A DNA stretch of 64,000 nt from Candidatus Microthrix parvicella Bio17-1 (lineage in GTDB: Bacteria; Actinomycetota; Acidimicrobiia; Acidimicrobiales; Microtrichaceae), in assembly GCF_000299415.1 (NCBI RefSeq), contig NZ_AMPG01000002.1, positions 124,001 through 188,000 of the forward strand. The letters run 5' to 3'. The notes under the pieces are model-generated. The model saw nothing but the letters and a program-made list of their open reading frames with translations. It was not told the origin of the DNA and did not search any database. Shown piece by piece: positions 51,301 through 59,904 of the stretch. Every line of letters begins with the position of its first letter. The first letter of the stretch is position 1. Position numbers and translations under genes: made by a program.

Positions 51301-51851
51301 CGCCCGTCCTCGTCCAGCGGCGGGAAGTCGCCGTACGCGGCACCCCACCAAAAGATCAGCCCCACCCCCATCATGGGTACCAGCGTGCCGAAGTCCAGTT
51401 CCAGGCCCTTGGTGGCGATCGCAGGCAGCAGGCCACCGATCACCTGCACGGCCAGCGCACCGAAGAGTGACTTTCGGACCCGGGGCGGGGCAATGCCGGT
51501 GAGGAGGGCCAAACGGCCCAGGTCCAGGCGGTCGCGTCGGGACCTGGCGGCGGCAACCACAAAGCCCACCATTGCCGCCAACAGACCGGCGAAAAACAAG
51601 ACGAGCGACACGACGAACGCAATGATCTCAAACGGTCCGCCCACCAACCACCCGATCACTCCGGTGAGGGTGACCGCGCCGGCAGCGAACCACGAAGCGG
51701 CGATCAACGCTCGGCCCGGTGTCTCTTCGCCAAAATGCTGTTCCAACCGTCGGCGCTCGGCGGCCCGTCGCTCGTCCCCGCCCGACTGCACCGCAGCCCG
51801 CTCCTCGGCCAACGAAGGTCGGCCGACGTTGCGATCACGCTTGTTGCTCAT
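51297..51851 (-). CDS. Four-helix membrane protein
   Basis: 184 residues. A charged N-terminus of about 45 residues precedes two closely spaced membrane segments (LIAASWFAAGAVTLTGVIGW, FEIIAFVVSLVLFFAGLLAA), a basic loop (ARSRRDRLDLGR) and two more (FGALAVQVIGGLLPAIA, GTLVPMMGVGLIFWWGAAYG). This resembles mycobacterial Rv3632/Rv2190-neighbour-type membrane proteins only in layout. The function is unknown. The ATG at 51851 is the first in-frame start after the pimB-like stop. Confidence 0.75.
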   Translation of the reverse strand: MSNKRDRNVGRPSLAEERAAVQSGGDERRAAERRRLEQHFGEETPGRALIAASWFAAGAVTLTGVIGWLVGGPFEIIAFVVSLVLFFAGLLAAMVGFVVAAARSRRDRLDLGRLALLTGIAPPRVRKSLFGALAVQVIGGLLPAIATKGLELDFGTLVPMMGVGLIFWWGAAYGDFPPLDEDGR

Positions 51852-51876
51852 TGGGCGGAACCCATCGGAATTCTGT

Positions 51877-53031
51877 TCATCGAGCGGGCTCCGTGACGCC
51901 GCCGAACCGTTCCAGCGCCGCCGCCAGGTCGGCCGCCAACACGTCGTAGTCAAACACCCGCTCGGCGCGTTCCCGAGCCACCCGCCCCATCTCGGCCAGC
52001 AGGTCCGGATCGGCGACGAGCGACCCCACCGCATCGGCCACCGCCTCAGCATCGTCGGGCGTGTCGACCACCAGGCCGGTCTCCCCGTGCTCGACCGCCT
52101 CGTGACTGCCGCCGGAGCGACCTGCCAGCGACGGCACGCCGGCTGCGGCAGCCTCGAGGAACACGATGCCGAAGCCTTCCTGCTCCAAGCCCCCCCAGCG
52201 GTCGCGGCACAGCATGGCGAACAGGTCGGCGGCACCGTAGTACTCGGCCCGCTCGGCGTCGGTCACTCGTCCAAGCAGCCTGACGTTTCCGGGCCCATCA
52301 GCGGCCAGCCGTTCCAGGCGCTTCCTGTCGCGGCCGTCGCCCGCGATCGCCACCGCCACGTCATCACCGCGACGGGCAAGCACGTGGGCCGCCTCAATCA
52401 GGGTATCGAAACCCTTTCGCGGCACCAGACGGCTCAGCCCGAACACCAGCGTGGTTTCCGGTGCGATCCCGAGGCGTTTCCGAACCGCCACCCGCTCGAC
52501 GCGGCGCAACGGGGTGATGTCGGAGGTGTCGACGCCAGGCGGAATCACGACGTTGGGCAGCGCACGCCCGGCGGCCCGCTCGGACTCGGCCAGCGGGTAG
52601 CCACCGGCAGCGATGATGCCGTCGGACGAGCGCAGCACGCGGCCAAGCACGGCCTTGGTGAGCGGCATCCGGCCGGGCACGGTGATCTCGGCGCCGTGCA
52701 CGACGATCACCCACGGGATCCCAAGCCGCCGGGAGACAAGGGGCCCCAGCAGCGACAGCGGCAGCGCCGGGTCAAGCACCAGCAGGCGGGCGTCGACCTC
52801 GCGTGCGAGCGCCTCGATTTTGCCCACCAGCATCGGGTTGGGGATCAGCACGGGCTCGCGGGTTCGGTCGATGCGGTGCGGTGCGGTGGCATCGAACGCG
52901 TCGGCCCCGTCGTACGGGGTCGTCAGCACGGTGACGTCGGCGGGGTCAAGGCGACGCCACAGCTCCCACAGGTAGCTCTGGATCCCACCCACCTTTGGGG
53001 GGTAGTCGTTGGTGACCAACAAATGCTTCAC
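51877..53031 (-). CDS. pimB: GT4 glycosyltransferase, PimB-like mannosyltransferase
   Basis: 384 residues. LLVTNDYPPKVGGIQSYLWE matches the start of actinobacterial PimB, which adds the second mannose to phosphatidylinositol. VVHGAEITVPGRMPLTK, FGLSRLVPRKGFDTLIEAAH and EGFGIVFLEAAAAGVPSLAG (E-x7-E nucleotide-sugar motif) are GT-B landmarks. Substrate assignment rests on the N-terminal match and the inositol-phosphatase-like gene elsewhere in the window. The GTG overlaps queG by 4 nt. Confidence 0.82.
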   Translation of the reverse strand: MKHLLVTNDYPPKVGGIQSYLWELWRRLDPADVTVLTTPYDGADAFDATAPHRIDRTREPVLIPNPMLVGKIEALAREVDARLLVLDPALPLSLLGPLVSRRLGIPWVIVVHGAEITVPGRMPLTKAVLGRVLRSSDGIIAAGGYPLAESERAAGRALPNVVIPPGVDTSDITPLRRVERVAVRKRLGIAPETTLVFGLSRLVPRKGFDTLIEAAHVLARRGDDVAVAIAGDGRDRKRLERLAADGPGNVRLLGRVTDAERAEYYGAADLFAMLCRDRWGGLEQEGFGIVFLEAAAAGVPSLAGRSGGSHEAVEHGETGLVVDTPDDAEAVADAVGSLVADPDLLAEMGRVARERAERVFDYDVLAADLAAALERFGGVTEPAR

Positions 53032-54242
53032 GATGCCCCAGTCTGATCGATGCCCGGCGACTGCTGGGATGGCTGCTGCTCGGATGGCTGGAATGACGCC
53101 AGTTCGGCGGCGACGGCGCTTCGATGTCGGTGAGGCCGCACCAGATCGTCGCGGCCGAGCGCCAGCGCCGCCCAGGCGGCGTGACCGGCCAGAAGTTCCG
53201 ACTCACCGCCCAGATAGCGAACCAGGGCGGCCTCCACCTCGGAGTCAACAGAGTGTCCCCCGTTCCGGGGGTCCCGACCGACGTGACCGGTGTTACCAAG
53301 GATCACCAACGCGTTGCGACGCAGCGCGTCGGGGTCTCGCCCGGGCAGGTACCAGCGGCCGTAGCGCTCGAGCACCTCCTCGTCGTCGAGGCCGAGCAGG
53401 TCCAGCACCACCACGGTGGGCCCGGGGTCGTCGCCGAGTGGACCGTCGCCATGGCGTCGTGCGGCCACCCGGCTGGGCGGGCACACCACGGTGCATTCGT
53501 CGCAGCCATACAGGCGGTCGCCGAGCGCAGCCCGATGCTCACGAGGAAACTCACCCGGTGCCTGCACCAACCAGGCCAGACACTTGCGGGCGTCAAGTCG
53601 GCCGTTGGCCAACGCGCCGGTGGGACAGGCCGGTTCGCAGGCCCGACACGAGCCACAACCATCCTCCACCGGCGTGCCGCGCCCCGGCAGCTCAGCATCG
53701 GTGACAACCGACCCCAACACCACCTCGCCACCCTCCTCCGGGGTGATCAGACCGGTGTTGCGACCGATCCAGCCCAAGCCGGCCCGCACCGCGGCAGCAC
53801 GATCCACCAGCGCGTTGTCGTCGGCGACGACCCGCGCCCGATACCCGGCGGTCCGCAACTCCTCGGCCACCCGCTCCAGAGCCGAGCGCAGGGTGGTGTA
53901 GTAGTCATCGGTGGCGTACCGGGCCACCCGCGCCGTTGGCTCACCGATCGCACCAACGTCGGTTCGCGGCTGCCGATAGGACACCGCGCCCACCACCAGG
54001 CTGGCGGCGTTGCGCAGCAGCCGCTGCGGATCGGTGGAGCGCTCGGGGTTGCGGTAGGTGAACGCCATCGTGCCCGCCAGCCCCGCCTCCCGCCGGTCGA
54101 ACAACTCCTGCCGAGCTTCAAGAAACGGCTGGGTGTCACAGATGCCCACCGACACCAGCCCAGCCTCACGGCCAACCTCGAGCAGACGATCGGCCAGCCG
54201 GTCCAGGCCCGGGCTCGCCGTGACGTTGAGCGGGATGCTCAC
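53028..54242 (-). CDS. queG: Epoxyqueuosine reductase
   Basis: 404 residues. GLDRLADRLLEVGREAGL and ARYATDDYYTTLRSALERVA lie in the cobalamin-binding domain. CGSCRACEPACPTGAL and CDECTVVCPPS bind two [4Fe-4S] clusters. A HEAT-like C-terminus follows. It makes queuosine from epoxyqueuosine in tRNA. Other queuosine genes are not in the window. The start overlaps the NYN gene by 4 nt. Confidence 0.93.
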   Translation of the reverse strand: MSIPLNVTASPGLDRLADRLLEVGREAGLVSVGICDTQPFLEARQELFDRREAGLAGTMAFTYRNPERSTDPQRLLRNAASLVVGAVSYRQPRTDVGAIGEPTARVARYATDDYYTTLRSALERVAEELRTAGYRARVVADDNALVDRAAAVRAGLGWIGRNTGLITPEEGGEVVLGSVVTDAELPGRGTPVEDGCGSCRACEPACPTGALANGRLDARKCLAWLVQAPGEFPREHRAALGDRLYGCDECTVVCPPSRVAARRHGDGPLGDDPGPTVVVLDLLGLDDEEVLERYGRWYLPGRDPDALRRNALVILGNTGHVGRDPRNGGHSVDSEVEAALVRYLGGESELLAGHAAWAALALGRDDLVRPHRHRSAVAAELASFQPSEQQPSQQSPGIDQTGAS

Positions 54243-55654
54243 GATCCTGCGCCGGAGGGGCGGGCACCCGACAGAAGGTCCCGCAGGTCGTTGGGGCTCA
54301 GCAGGTTGGCGCCGCAGGCGGACACGCCGTCGCGGACCCGCCGGTCGGCACTCATCACCGCCACCGGAATCGACGGGTCGGTTGCGGCGACCTCGTCGAT
54401 GATGTCGTCATCGGCCTCAACGCCGGCCTCGGTAAACGTCACCCGAACGCGAAGCGGTGCGGTCACCGCCGGCGCGCCACCGGTGTCACCGTCGAAAACC
54501 ACCCGAATGTGGGTGCCACATGCTGTCGCCACGCCGCTGAGCGATCGAACGAGTGCCTCTCGCTGGGCCGGAAGGGCCAGGTCGCCCCAGAGCGCCATCG
54601 TCACGTTGTACCCGTCGACCCACATCACCAGTCCCGGCGTTTCGAGCAACGCACGAGTGGCGGCCGTCGTGCCCTCCCTCAGGCCGCGTCCCACCCGTAC
54701 CGGCCGCCGACGGGGCGATGCGCCCGGCGACCGGCGAGCCCCGGCATCGGCCGGTCTTCCAACAGCGTCGTCCGAAGCGGCAGCGTTGTCCGTGGCGGCA
54801 GCGTCGTCCGAAGCGGCAGCGGCCGGCTTGCCCGCCGAGTCTGGATTCAGATGCTCGGCAAGCGCGGCCATCTCCAGCGCCAGCCGTTGCACCTCCTGGG
54901 CGGTCGATCTGCCTACCGCTTCGGCGTGATCGGCCCGCTCTCGCTGCTGCTCCAGGTCGGCCGCTGGATCGTCCGGCGGCGTGCCGGCGGATTGGTCGTT
55001 TCCACGCTGCGAAGCGACGTCGGACAGGCGCTCCGCCTCGGCAAGCGCGAGTCTCAGTTCCCGAACCTCGGCGGTGCGTTCCCCCAACCGTCGACGCTCA
55101 TCGGCCAGTTCCCGAACCGCCCGCCGACGTTCCTCAAACAACGCCTCGTTGGCCGACGCCAACTCCGCCGAGCGGGTCATGGCGTCGGCCAGCCGACGTT
55201 CCACATCACCCAGGCGTTTCAACTCGGCTTCGCCGGCCGTGCGAGCGGCCTCCGCCACCTCCGCCCGTGTCCGCAGCTCGGCCGCCAACTCCACCGCCGA
55301 ACGCTCGGCATCCCGTTCCCGATCGTCGGCAGCGGCATCCTCGAGGACTCGTGCAGCTTGTGTCACCACGTCGCGCCAACCTTCGTCACGTCGCAAAAAC
55401 GCCTCGGCGGCCGAACTCAGCGCAGTGGTATCGGTGCGTTCGGCGACCAGCTCACGAAACTCGTCGTCGCGGTCCAAGACCCGTTTCACCGCCGTCAGGG
55501 CGGTGCTCGGCCGCTTGTGAAACCCCAGCACCGCCTGAAGGCCTCGCGGCGGTCGTCGCTGAGGGTCCTCGTTCATCCCCGCCTCGGCCACGGCCAGCGC
55601 AGCCTCCAGCGCAGGGCGCACCACCCGGTCCTCGGACGACGGGCCGGGGCTCAT
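54239..55654 (-). CDS. YacP-like NYN nuclease with coiled-coil N-terminus
   Basis: 471 residues. About 1-220 is a helical/coiled-coil region with many Arg/Glu heptads (AELASANEALFEERRRAVRE). An Ala/Asp linker follows. The C-terminal NYN/PIN-like domain has VMWVDGYNVTMALWGDLA, HIRVVFDGDTGGAP, VEADDDIIDEVA and VAVMSADRRVRDGVSACGAN. These acidic residues form the metal site. YacP/Rae1 relatives cleave mRNA on ribosomes. Ribonuclease activity is a family-level inference. Actinobacterial members share the long N-terminus. Confidence 0.85.
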   Translation of the reverse strand: MSPGPSSEDRVVRPALEAALAVAEAGMNEDPQRRPPRGLQAVLGFHKRPSTALTAVKRVLDRDDEFRELVAERTDTTALSSAAEAFLRRDEGWRDVVTQAARVLEDAAADDRERDAERSAVELAAELRTRAEVAEAARTAGEAELKRLGDVERRLADAMTRSAELASANEALFEERRRAVRELADERRRLGERTAEVRELRLALAEAERLSDVASQRGNDQSAGTPPDDPAADLEQQRERADHAEAVGRSTAQEVQRLALEMAALAEHLNPDSAGKPAAAASDDAAATDNAAASDDAVGRPADAGARRSPGASPRRRPVRVGRGLREGTTAATRALLETPGLVMWVDGYNVTMALWGDLALPAQREALVRSLSGVATACGTHIRVVFDGDTGGAPAVTAPLRVRVTFTEAGVEADDDIIDEVAATDPSIPVAVMSADRRVRDGVSACGANLLSPNDLRDLLSGARPSGAGS

Positions 55655-55689
55655 GGTCGGCTGCGATCGGGCATCACCCGCACGACGGG

Positions 55690-55941
55690 TCAGGCCTCGG
55701 GGTCGTCGACGACCACAACGCCCGAACCGGTCGAACACCAGCGGCACGTCACCGACTCGATCTCCTCGTCGAGTAACTCGCTGGACTCCACGGTGAGCTC
55801 ACCGCCCACGGAATAGTGGTGAAACTCCTTGGTTCGGCGAGTCGCCACCACGTCGAAACGGGTGAGGTTGCCGCAGGTGGTGCAGCGGTAGCGCGGTGGG
55901 GCCTGCGGCATCGGCCCATCGGTCGTCGTAGCGTCGATCAC
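55690..55941 (-). CDS. Small zinc-ribbon protein
   Basis: 83 residues. CTTCGN near residue 25 and CRWC near residue 70 form a Cys4 zinc ribbon. Between them is VVATRRTKEFHHYSVGGELT. The function is unknown. It heads the operon of NYN nuclease, queG and pimB-like genes (35-nt gap to the next gene). The GTG at 55941 is chosen because TAGCCT lies 8 nt upstream. An ATG 10 codons in is also possible. Confidence 0.75.
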   Translation of the reverse strand: MIDATTTDGPMPQAPPRYRCTTCGNLTRFDVVATRRTKEFHHYSVGGELTVESSELLDEEIESVTCRWCSTGSGVVVVDDPEA

Positions 55942-55949
55942 AACAGTGC

Positions 55950-55955
55950 AGGCTA
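55950..55955 (-). promoter_or_regulatory. Candidate -10 (TAGCCT) of zinc-ribbon operon, leaderless
   Basis: TAGCCT lies 8 nt before the GTG at 55941. Confidence 0.4.
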
Positions 55956-56026
55956 CCGTCCCCAACCGCCCGACCCGGACTCACGACGCCCGGAACAACC
56001 TCGTGCGGAATCGAATTCCTGTTCGA

Positions 56027-56040
56027 CGAACGAACGTTCG
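56027..56040. promoter_or_regulatory. LexA (SOS) box
   Basis: CGAAC-GAAC-GTTCG fits the Gram-positive/actinobacterial LexA consensus CGAAC-N4-GTTCG exactly, and the symmetry extends two bases on each side. It ends two bases before TACGCT, the candidate -10 of the exonuclease/GIY-YIG gene. LexA binding would block that promoter. Confidence 0.85.
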
Positions 56041-56042
56041 TC

Positions 56043-56048
56043 TACGCT
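56043..56048 (+). promoter_or_regulatory. Candidate -10 (TACGCT) of exonuclease gene, leaderless
   Basis: TACGCT lies 7 nt before the ATG at 56056 and directly abuts the SOS box. Confidence 0.55.
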
Positions 56049-56055
56049 GAGCGAC

Positions 56056-57816
56056 ATGACGTCGCCGCACACCACCGCCAGCGTCAGGCCGCCCGTCCAA
56101 ACGTCCCTGGACGACCTGGGCACGCCGTTGGCCGACGTCACGTTCTGTGTCGTCGACCTGGAGACCACCGGGGGAAGGCCGGGGGTTGACCTCATCACCG
56201 AGGTGGGGGCGGTCAAGGTGCGCGGTGGAGCCTGTTTGGGCACCTTCCAGACGCTGGTGAACCCGGGTCGGGCCATTCCCACCAACATCACCGTGCTCAC
56301 CGGCATCACCGACGCGCACGTGGTGCGCGCACCCCGCATCGAGGCGGTGCTGCCATCGCTCCAGGAGTTCCTTGGCGAAGCGATCCTGGTTGGCCACAAC
56401 CTGCGCTTCGACCGCAGCTTTCTCGACGCCGCCCTGACCGCCGGCGGGCGCGAACCGCTGACCAACCGTGGCGTCGACACGCTGGCGTTGGCCCGTCGGC
56501 TACTCCGCGCCGAGGTGCCCGACTGCAAGCTGGGCACGCTGGCCAGGGCGATGCGCCTTAACCATCAGCCCTCCCACCGGGCGCTCGACGATGCACTGGC
56601 CACCGCCGATCTGTTGCACGTCGAACTCGATCGGGCCGCGGCGTGGGGGGTGACCGGCCTGGACGACCTCATGGCCATGCCCAAAATGGGGGGCCATCCG
56701 CAGGCCCGGAAGCTGGCGTTTACCGAAAGGTTGCCCCGCTCCCCAGGCGTGTATCTGATGCGCAACGCCCAGGGCCGTGTCATCTACGTGGGCAAGGCCA
56801 CCAACCTGCGCTCGCGGGTGCGCAGCTACTTCTCCACCGACACCCGCCGCAAGGTCGGTCGCCTGCTGGAGGAGTGCGCCCGCATCGATCACCGGCGAAC
56901 GCCCTCCACACTCGAGGCCGCAGTTCTGGAGATTCGGCTGATTCAGGCACTCGATCCCCACTACAACCGCCAGGGGCGACCCGGCAAGGGCGGCTGCTGG
57001 TTGACCCTGACCGATGAGGCCTACCCTCGCCTCACGCTGGCCCGAACCCCGCCCGCCACCGGCGCGGCGCTCGGGCCGCTGCCCTCTCGCAAGGTCGGGC
57101 AACTCATTGCAGAGGCGGTCGGCGACGCCGTACCCCTCCGCCGGTGCACCACTCGACTGTCCGCCCGTGGCGGGCCGCGGAGAGAAGGCCCCTGCACAGC
57201 CGCGCAGTTGGGGGTCACCGCCTGCCCCTGCTCCGGCGATGTCGACGACGTTCGGTATGCGGCCGCGGTCAACCAGGCCACATCGGCATTGACGGGCGAG
57301 CACCGCCTGGTGGCCTCCCCTCTGACCGGACGGATGGAACGACTATCCGCAGAGGAACGCTTTGAGGAGGCGGCCGCCACCCGCGACCGTCTCGCGGCCT
57401 ACGCCTCGGCCCTGCGCCGGTCTCAGCGTTGCGACACCCTGCGGGCACCAGCGCTTATTCGGCTGGTCACCCCGGATGGGTCCGTCGTCGAACTGAACCA
57501 CGGGGTGGCGGTGCGCTGGTGCGACCCCGACGGTTCCTGGCGGGTCGCCGAGGCCGGCCCCGAGATCGGCTCGCCCGACCAGCCGCTCACCAAGGCCATG
57601 GCCGACGAGTTGGTCACGGTGGCGTCATGGGTAGACCGCTACGGTGCGGCCTGCCGCATCGAGCATGTCGAGGGCACCTGGGCCTCACCGTGGCCGCCGC
57701 CCCCGACCGTTGCGCCACGCCGAACTGCTTCCATGCACCCGGCTCGAGGTGTGGCTGATCGCCGGGGCCGTTCGGCGACGGCGCCATCGCGGATGCCACG
57801 CATGGGCCTAGGCTGA
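56056..57816 (+). CDS. DnaQ-like exonuclease fused to UvrC-like GIY-YIG domain
   Basis: 586 residues. The DEDDh exonuclease domain (about 28-195) has FCVVDLETTGGRPG (Exo I), LVGHNLRFDRSFLD (Exo II) and HRALDDALATADLL (Exo III). The UvrC N-terminal GIY-YIG endonuclease domain (about 220-310) has SPGVYLMRNAQGRVIYVGKA and NLRSRVRSYF. A UVR-like segment (ERFEEAAATRDRLAAYA) follows near 440. UvrC's RNase H and HhH parts are absent, as in Cho. This matches the mycobacterial Rv2191 architecture, which also lies close to pimB. A repair or proofreading role under SOS control is inferred. Confidence 0.92.
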   Translation: MTSPHTTASVRPPVQTSLDDLGTPLADVTFCVVDLETTGGRPGVDLITEVGAVKVRGGACLGTFQTLVNPGRAIPTNITVLTGITDAHVVRAPRIEAVLPSLQEFLGEAILVGHNLRFDRSFLDAALTAGGREPLTNRGVDTLALARRLLRAEVPDCKLGTLARAMRLNHQPSHRALDDALATADLLHVELDRAAAWGVTGLDDLMAMPKMGGHPQARKLAFTERLPRSPGVYLMRNAQGRVIYVGKATNLRSRVRSYFSTDTRRKVGRLLEECARIDHRRTPSTLEAAVLEIRLIQALDPHYNRQGRPGKGGCWLTLTDEAYPRLTLARTPPATGAALGPLPSRKVGQLIAEAVGDAVPLRRCTTRLSARGGPRREGPCTAAQLGVTACPCSGDVDDVRYAAAVNQATSALTGEHRLVASPLTGRMERLSAEERFEEAAATRDRLAAYASALRRSQRCDTLRAPALIRLVTPDGSVVELNHGVAVRWCDPDGSWRVAEAGPEIGSPDQPLTKAMADELVTVASWVDRYGAACRIEHVEGTWASPWPPPPTVAPRRTASMHPARGVADRRGRSATAPSRMPRMGLG

Positions 57817-57865
57817 ACAAGGGTGAGGTGCACCCGATGAAATCGTCGTTGGTGAGGAGTTCAGG

Positions 57866-58417
57866 TTGAACCCGTCCGCCGTTCTGTTGATCGCCATGGT
57901 GTCGTGGTTTGTCCTGGTCGCAGGCACGGCCGCCGCAGCGCTCACCGTGCTCGTGCGCCACAACCGCCCTGTGCCATCCCAGCGCAGCAGTGCTCCGGTG
58001 TGGTGGCTGGCCGCACCAACCCCGTCGGCCTACCTGCACCGCCGAGTGGTCCGTTCGGCCAGGGGCGTACAGCGGGCCCGGGCGATGCGACATCGGCACG
58101 GCGGCCCAACCGTGGTCGACGAGTTGGCGGCACGCTTCGAAGAACAGGCGGTGGCGCTCGACGATCGGCTCGCGCTGGCGGCCACGCTGCCCCGACGGGA
58201 ACGGCGCAACGAGTTGGTGGCTGTACACGTACGGGTTCGTCGGGCCGAGGAGGTTGCCGCCGAGGTGTCCCGGGCCTACTCCGACGAACCGGCGTTACCG
58301 GGTGATGGCGGCGACCCGCTGGAGCAGGTCGCCGACGACCTGACGGTGCTGTCGGAGGCCCGACGTGTGGTCAACGACGTGTCCCGCAACGCCCAGCCTG
58401 CGCCGCCACGCTCCTGA
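57866..58417 (+). CDS. Membrane-anchored uncharacterised protein
   Basis: 183 residues. One N-terminal membrane segment ([20 protein letters not shown]) precedes a basic and then helical cytoplasmic region ([36 protein letters not shown]). I recognise no family. The start is a TTG, supported by GAGGAG 6 nt upstream. It lies between the exonuclease fusion and ectC, on the same strand as both. Confidence 0.7.
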   Translation: MNPSAVLLIAMVSWFVLVAGTAAAALTVLVRHNRPVPSQRSSAPVWWLAAPTPSAYLHRRVVRSARGVQRARAMRHRHGGPTVVDELAARFEEQAVALDDRLALAATLPRRERRNELVAVHVRVRRAEEVAAEVSRAYSDEPALPGDGGDPLEQVADDLTVLSEARRVVNDVSRNAQPAPPRS

Positions 58418-58461
58418 CGTCGAACTGCTGCCGGCGACCCCCACACCATTGGAGACCGCTC

Positions 58462-58851
58462 ATGATCGTGCGCAACCTCACCGACCTGGAGAACACCGAG
58501 CGCGACGTTCGGGCCGAGACCTGGCGGTCGCGCCGCCTGTTGCTCGCCGACGACAAGATGGGCTTCTCGCTGCACGACACGGTGCTCTATGCCGGCACCG
58601 AAACGACAATGGAGTACCGGAACCACTTCGAGGCGGTGTACTGCATCGAGGGCAAGGCAACGATCGAGAACCACGCCACCGGCGAGGTGCACGAGATCAC
58701 CCCCGGGGTGATGTACGCCCTCGATCAGCACGACCGCCACATCGTGCGGGTGATCGAGGACTTTCGGGTGGTGTGTGCCTTCAACCCCCCGTGCACCGGC
58801 GCCGAGACCCACGACGAGAACGGCGTCTACCCCCTGCTGACCGTCGACTGA
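58462..58851 (+). CDS. ectC: L-ectoine synthase
   Basis: 129 residues, the normal EctC length. The cupin fold shows [35 protein letters not shown] and [15 protein letters not shown], with conserved Glu, Tyr and His metal/substrate residues. It cyclises N-gamma-acetyl-diaminobutyrate to ectoine, a compatible solute. The usual upstream ectA and ectB are not here. A candidate GGAG lies upstream of the ATG. Confidence 0.95.
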   Translation: MIVRNLTDLENTERDVRAETWRSRRLLLADDKMGFSLHDTVLYAGTETTMEYRNHFEAVYCIEGKATIENHATGEVHEITPGVMYALDQHDRHIVRVIEDFRVVCAFNPPCTGAETHDENGVYPLLTVD

Positions 58852-58911
58852 GCGGTCGACCAGCACTGCCCATAACAAGCACTGCCACATGAGAACAAGG
58901 AGCTGATTGAG

Positions 58912-59812
58912 GTGAGCGCACAGCTTGCGCCCGCACAAGACCGATACCCGTCCCGGGTGGGACAAGCCGGGGGCTTCGTCCCCCGGGAGGACCCCGTGCT
59001 GTGGGGCGAGCGGCAGCACGGCGACGGCCCGCTGAGCGCCGAGCAGATGCAGCGCTTCGACACCGACGGATTCGTCGTGATCGAGGACGCCATCGACGCT
59101 GCCACGGTCACCGCCTGTCTGACCGAGCTGGCCGATCTCGAGGCCGACCCCGCCCAGCTGGCCTCAGAACTGGCGATCACCGAACCGGACGACGGGCTCC
59201 TCCGCTCGTTGTTCGACGTGCACCGGGGGAACGGCCCCATGGCGTCGCTGGCGACCGACGACCGGCTGGCGACGGGCGCCCCGCCAGTTGCTCGGCGGCG
59301 ACGTCTACCTGCACCAGAGCCGCGTCAACCTCAAGCGGGGCGGCGGCAAGACGTTCCCCTGGCACTCCGACTTCGAGACCTGGCACGTCGAGGACGGCAT
59401 GCCGGCCATGCGGGCCGTCAGCGCATCGGTCGCCCTCACCGAGAACCGGGCGTGGAACGGGCCGCTGCTGCTGATCGCCGGCTCACACAGGTGGTTTCTG
59501 TCGTTTCCGGGACGGACGCCGGACGACAACCACCGCACGTCGCTGAAACGCCAGACGTACGGGGTGCCGCAGAACGACGACCTGGCATGGCTCACCGACC
59601 GCGGCCGTCTGGACGTGTTCGAGGGCGACCCCGGTTCGGTCGTGTTCTTCGACTGCAACGTGATGCACGGCTCTCCGGACAACATCACCCCGGCCCCGCG
59701 CACCAACGCGTTCTTCTGTTACAACGCCGTCGACAACGCGCTCGTCGAGCCCTTCGGCGGCACCGAGCCCCGCCCGAACCACATCGCCTCTCGGGAGTTC
59801 TCGGCGGTGTAG
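58912..59812 (+). pseudogene. ectD: Ectoine hydroxylase, interrupted by a single-base frameshift
   Basis: The N-terminal part (from GTG 58912, with AAGGAG upstream) reads DGFVVIEDAIDAATVTACLT to ATDDRLATGA and then leaves frame. The C-terminal part in the next frame resumes at QLLGGDVYLHQSRVN and contains FPWHSDFETWHVED (HxD iron ligands), VMHGSPDNITPAPRTN (distal His) and the EctD end. Removing one C from the CCCC run at 59279-59282 restores one reading frame giving TGARQLLGGDVYL. The protein is a Fe(II)/2-oxoglutarate dioxygenase making 5-hydroxyectoine. The break is either a true recent mutation or a sequencing error. Confidence 0.88.
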
Positions 59813-59823
59813 TGCGCGACCGC

Positions 59824-59829
59824 TACCCT
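59824..59829 (+). promoter_or_regulatory. Candidate -10 (TACCCT) of FUSC-like gene
   Basis: TACCCT lies just after the ectD stop and 37 nt before a small leader reading frame. A promoter here would separate the FUSC-like gene from the ectoine genes. Confidence 0.3.
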
Positions 59830-59865
59830 GATCTCCGCTGTACGCGCGGCCGGGGAGAACACCAC

Positions 59866-59904
59866 ATGGACGTGTCGCAGGACGATCGGGACGACACGGC
59901 GTGA
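59866..59904 (+). CDS. Possible 12-residue leader peptide
   Basis: ATG at 59866 follows GGGGAG by 8 nt and encodes MDVSQDDRDDTA, ending in a TGA that overlaps the GTG of the FUSC-like gene (GTGA). The good ribosome site here and the poor one at the GTG suggest translational coupling. The peptide itself may have no function. Confidence 0.35.
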   Translation: MDVSQDDRDDTA

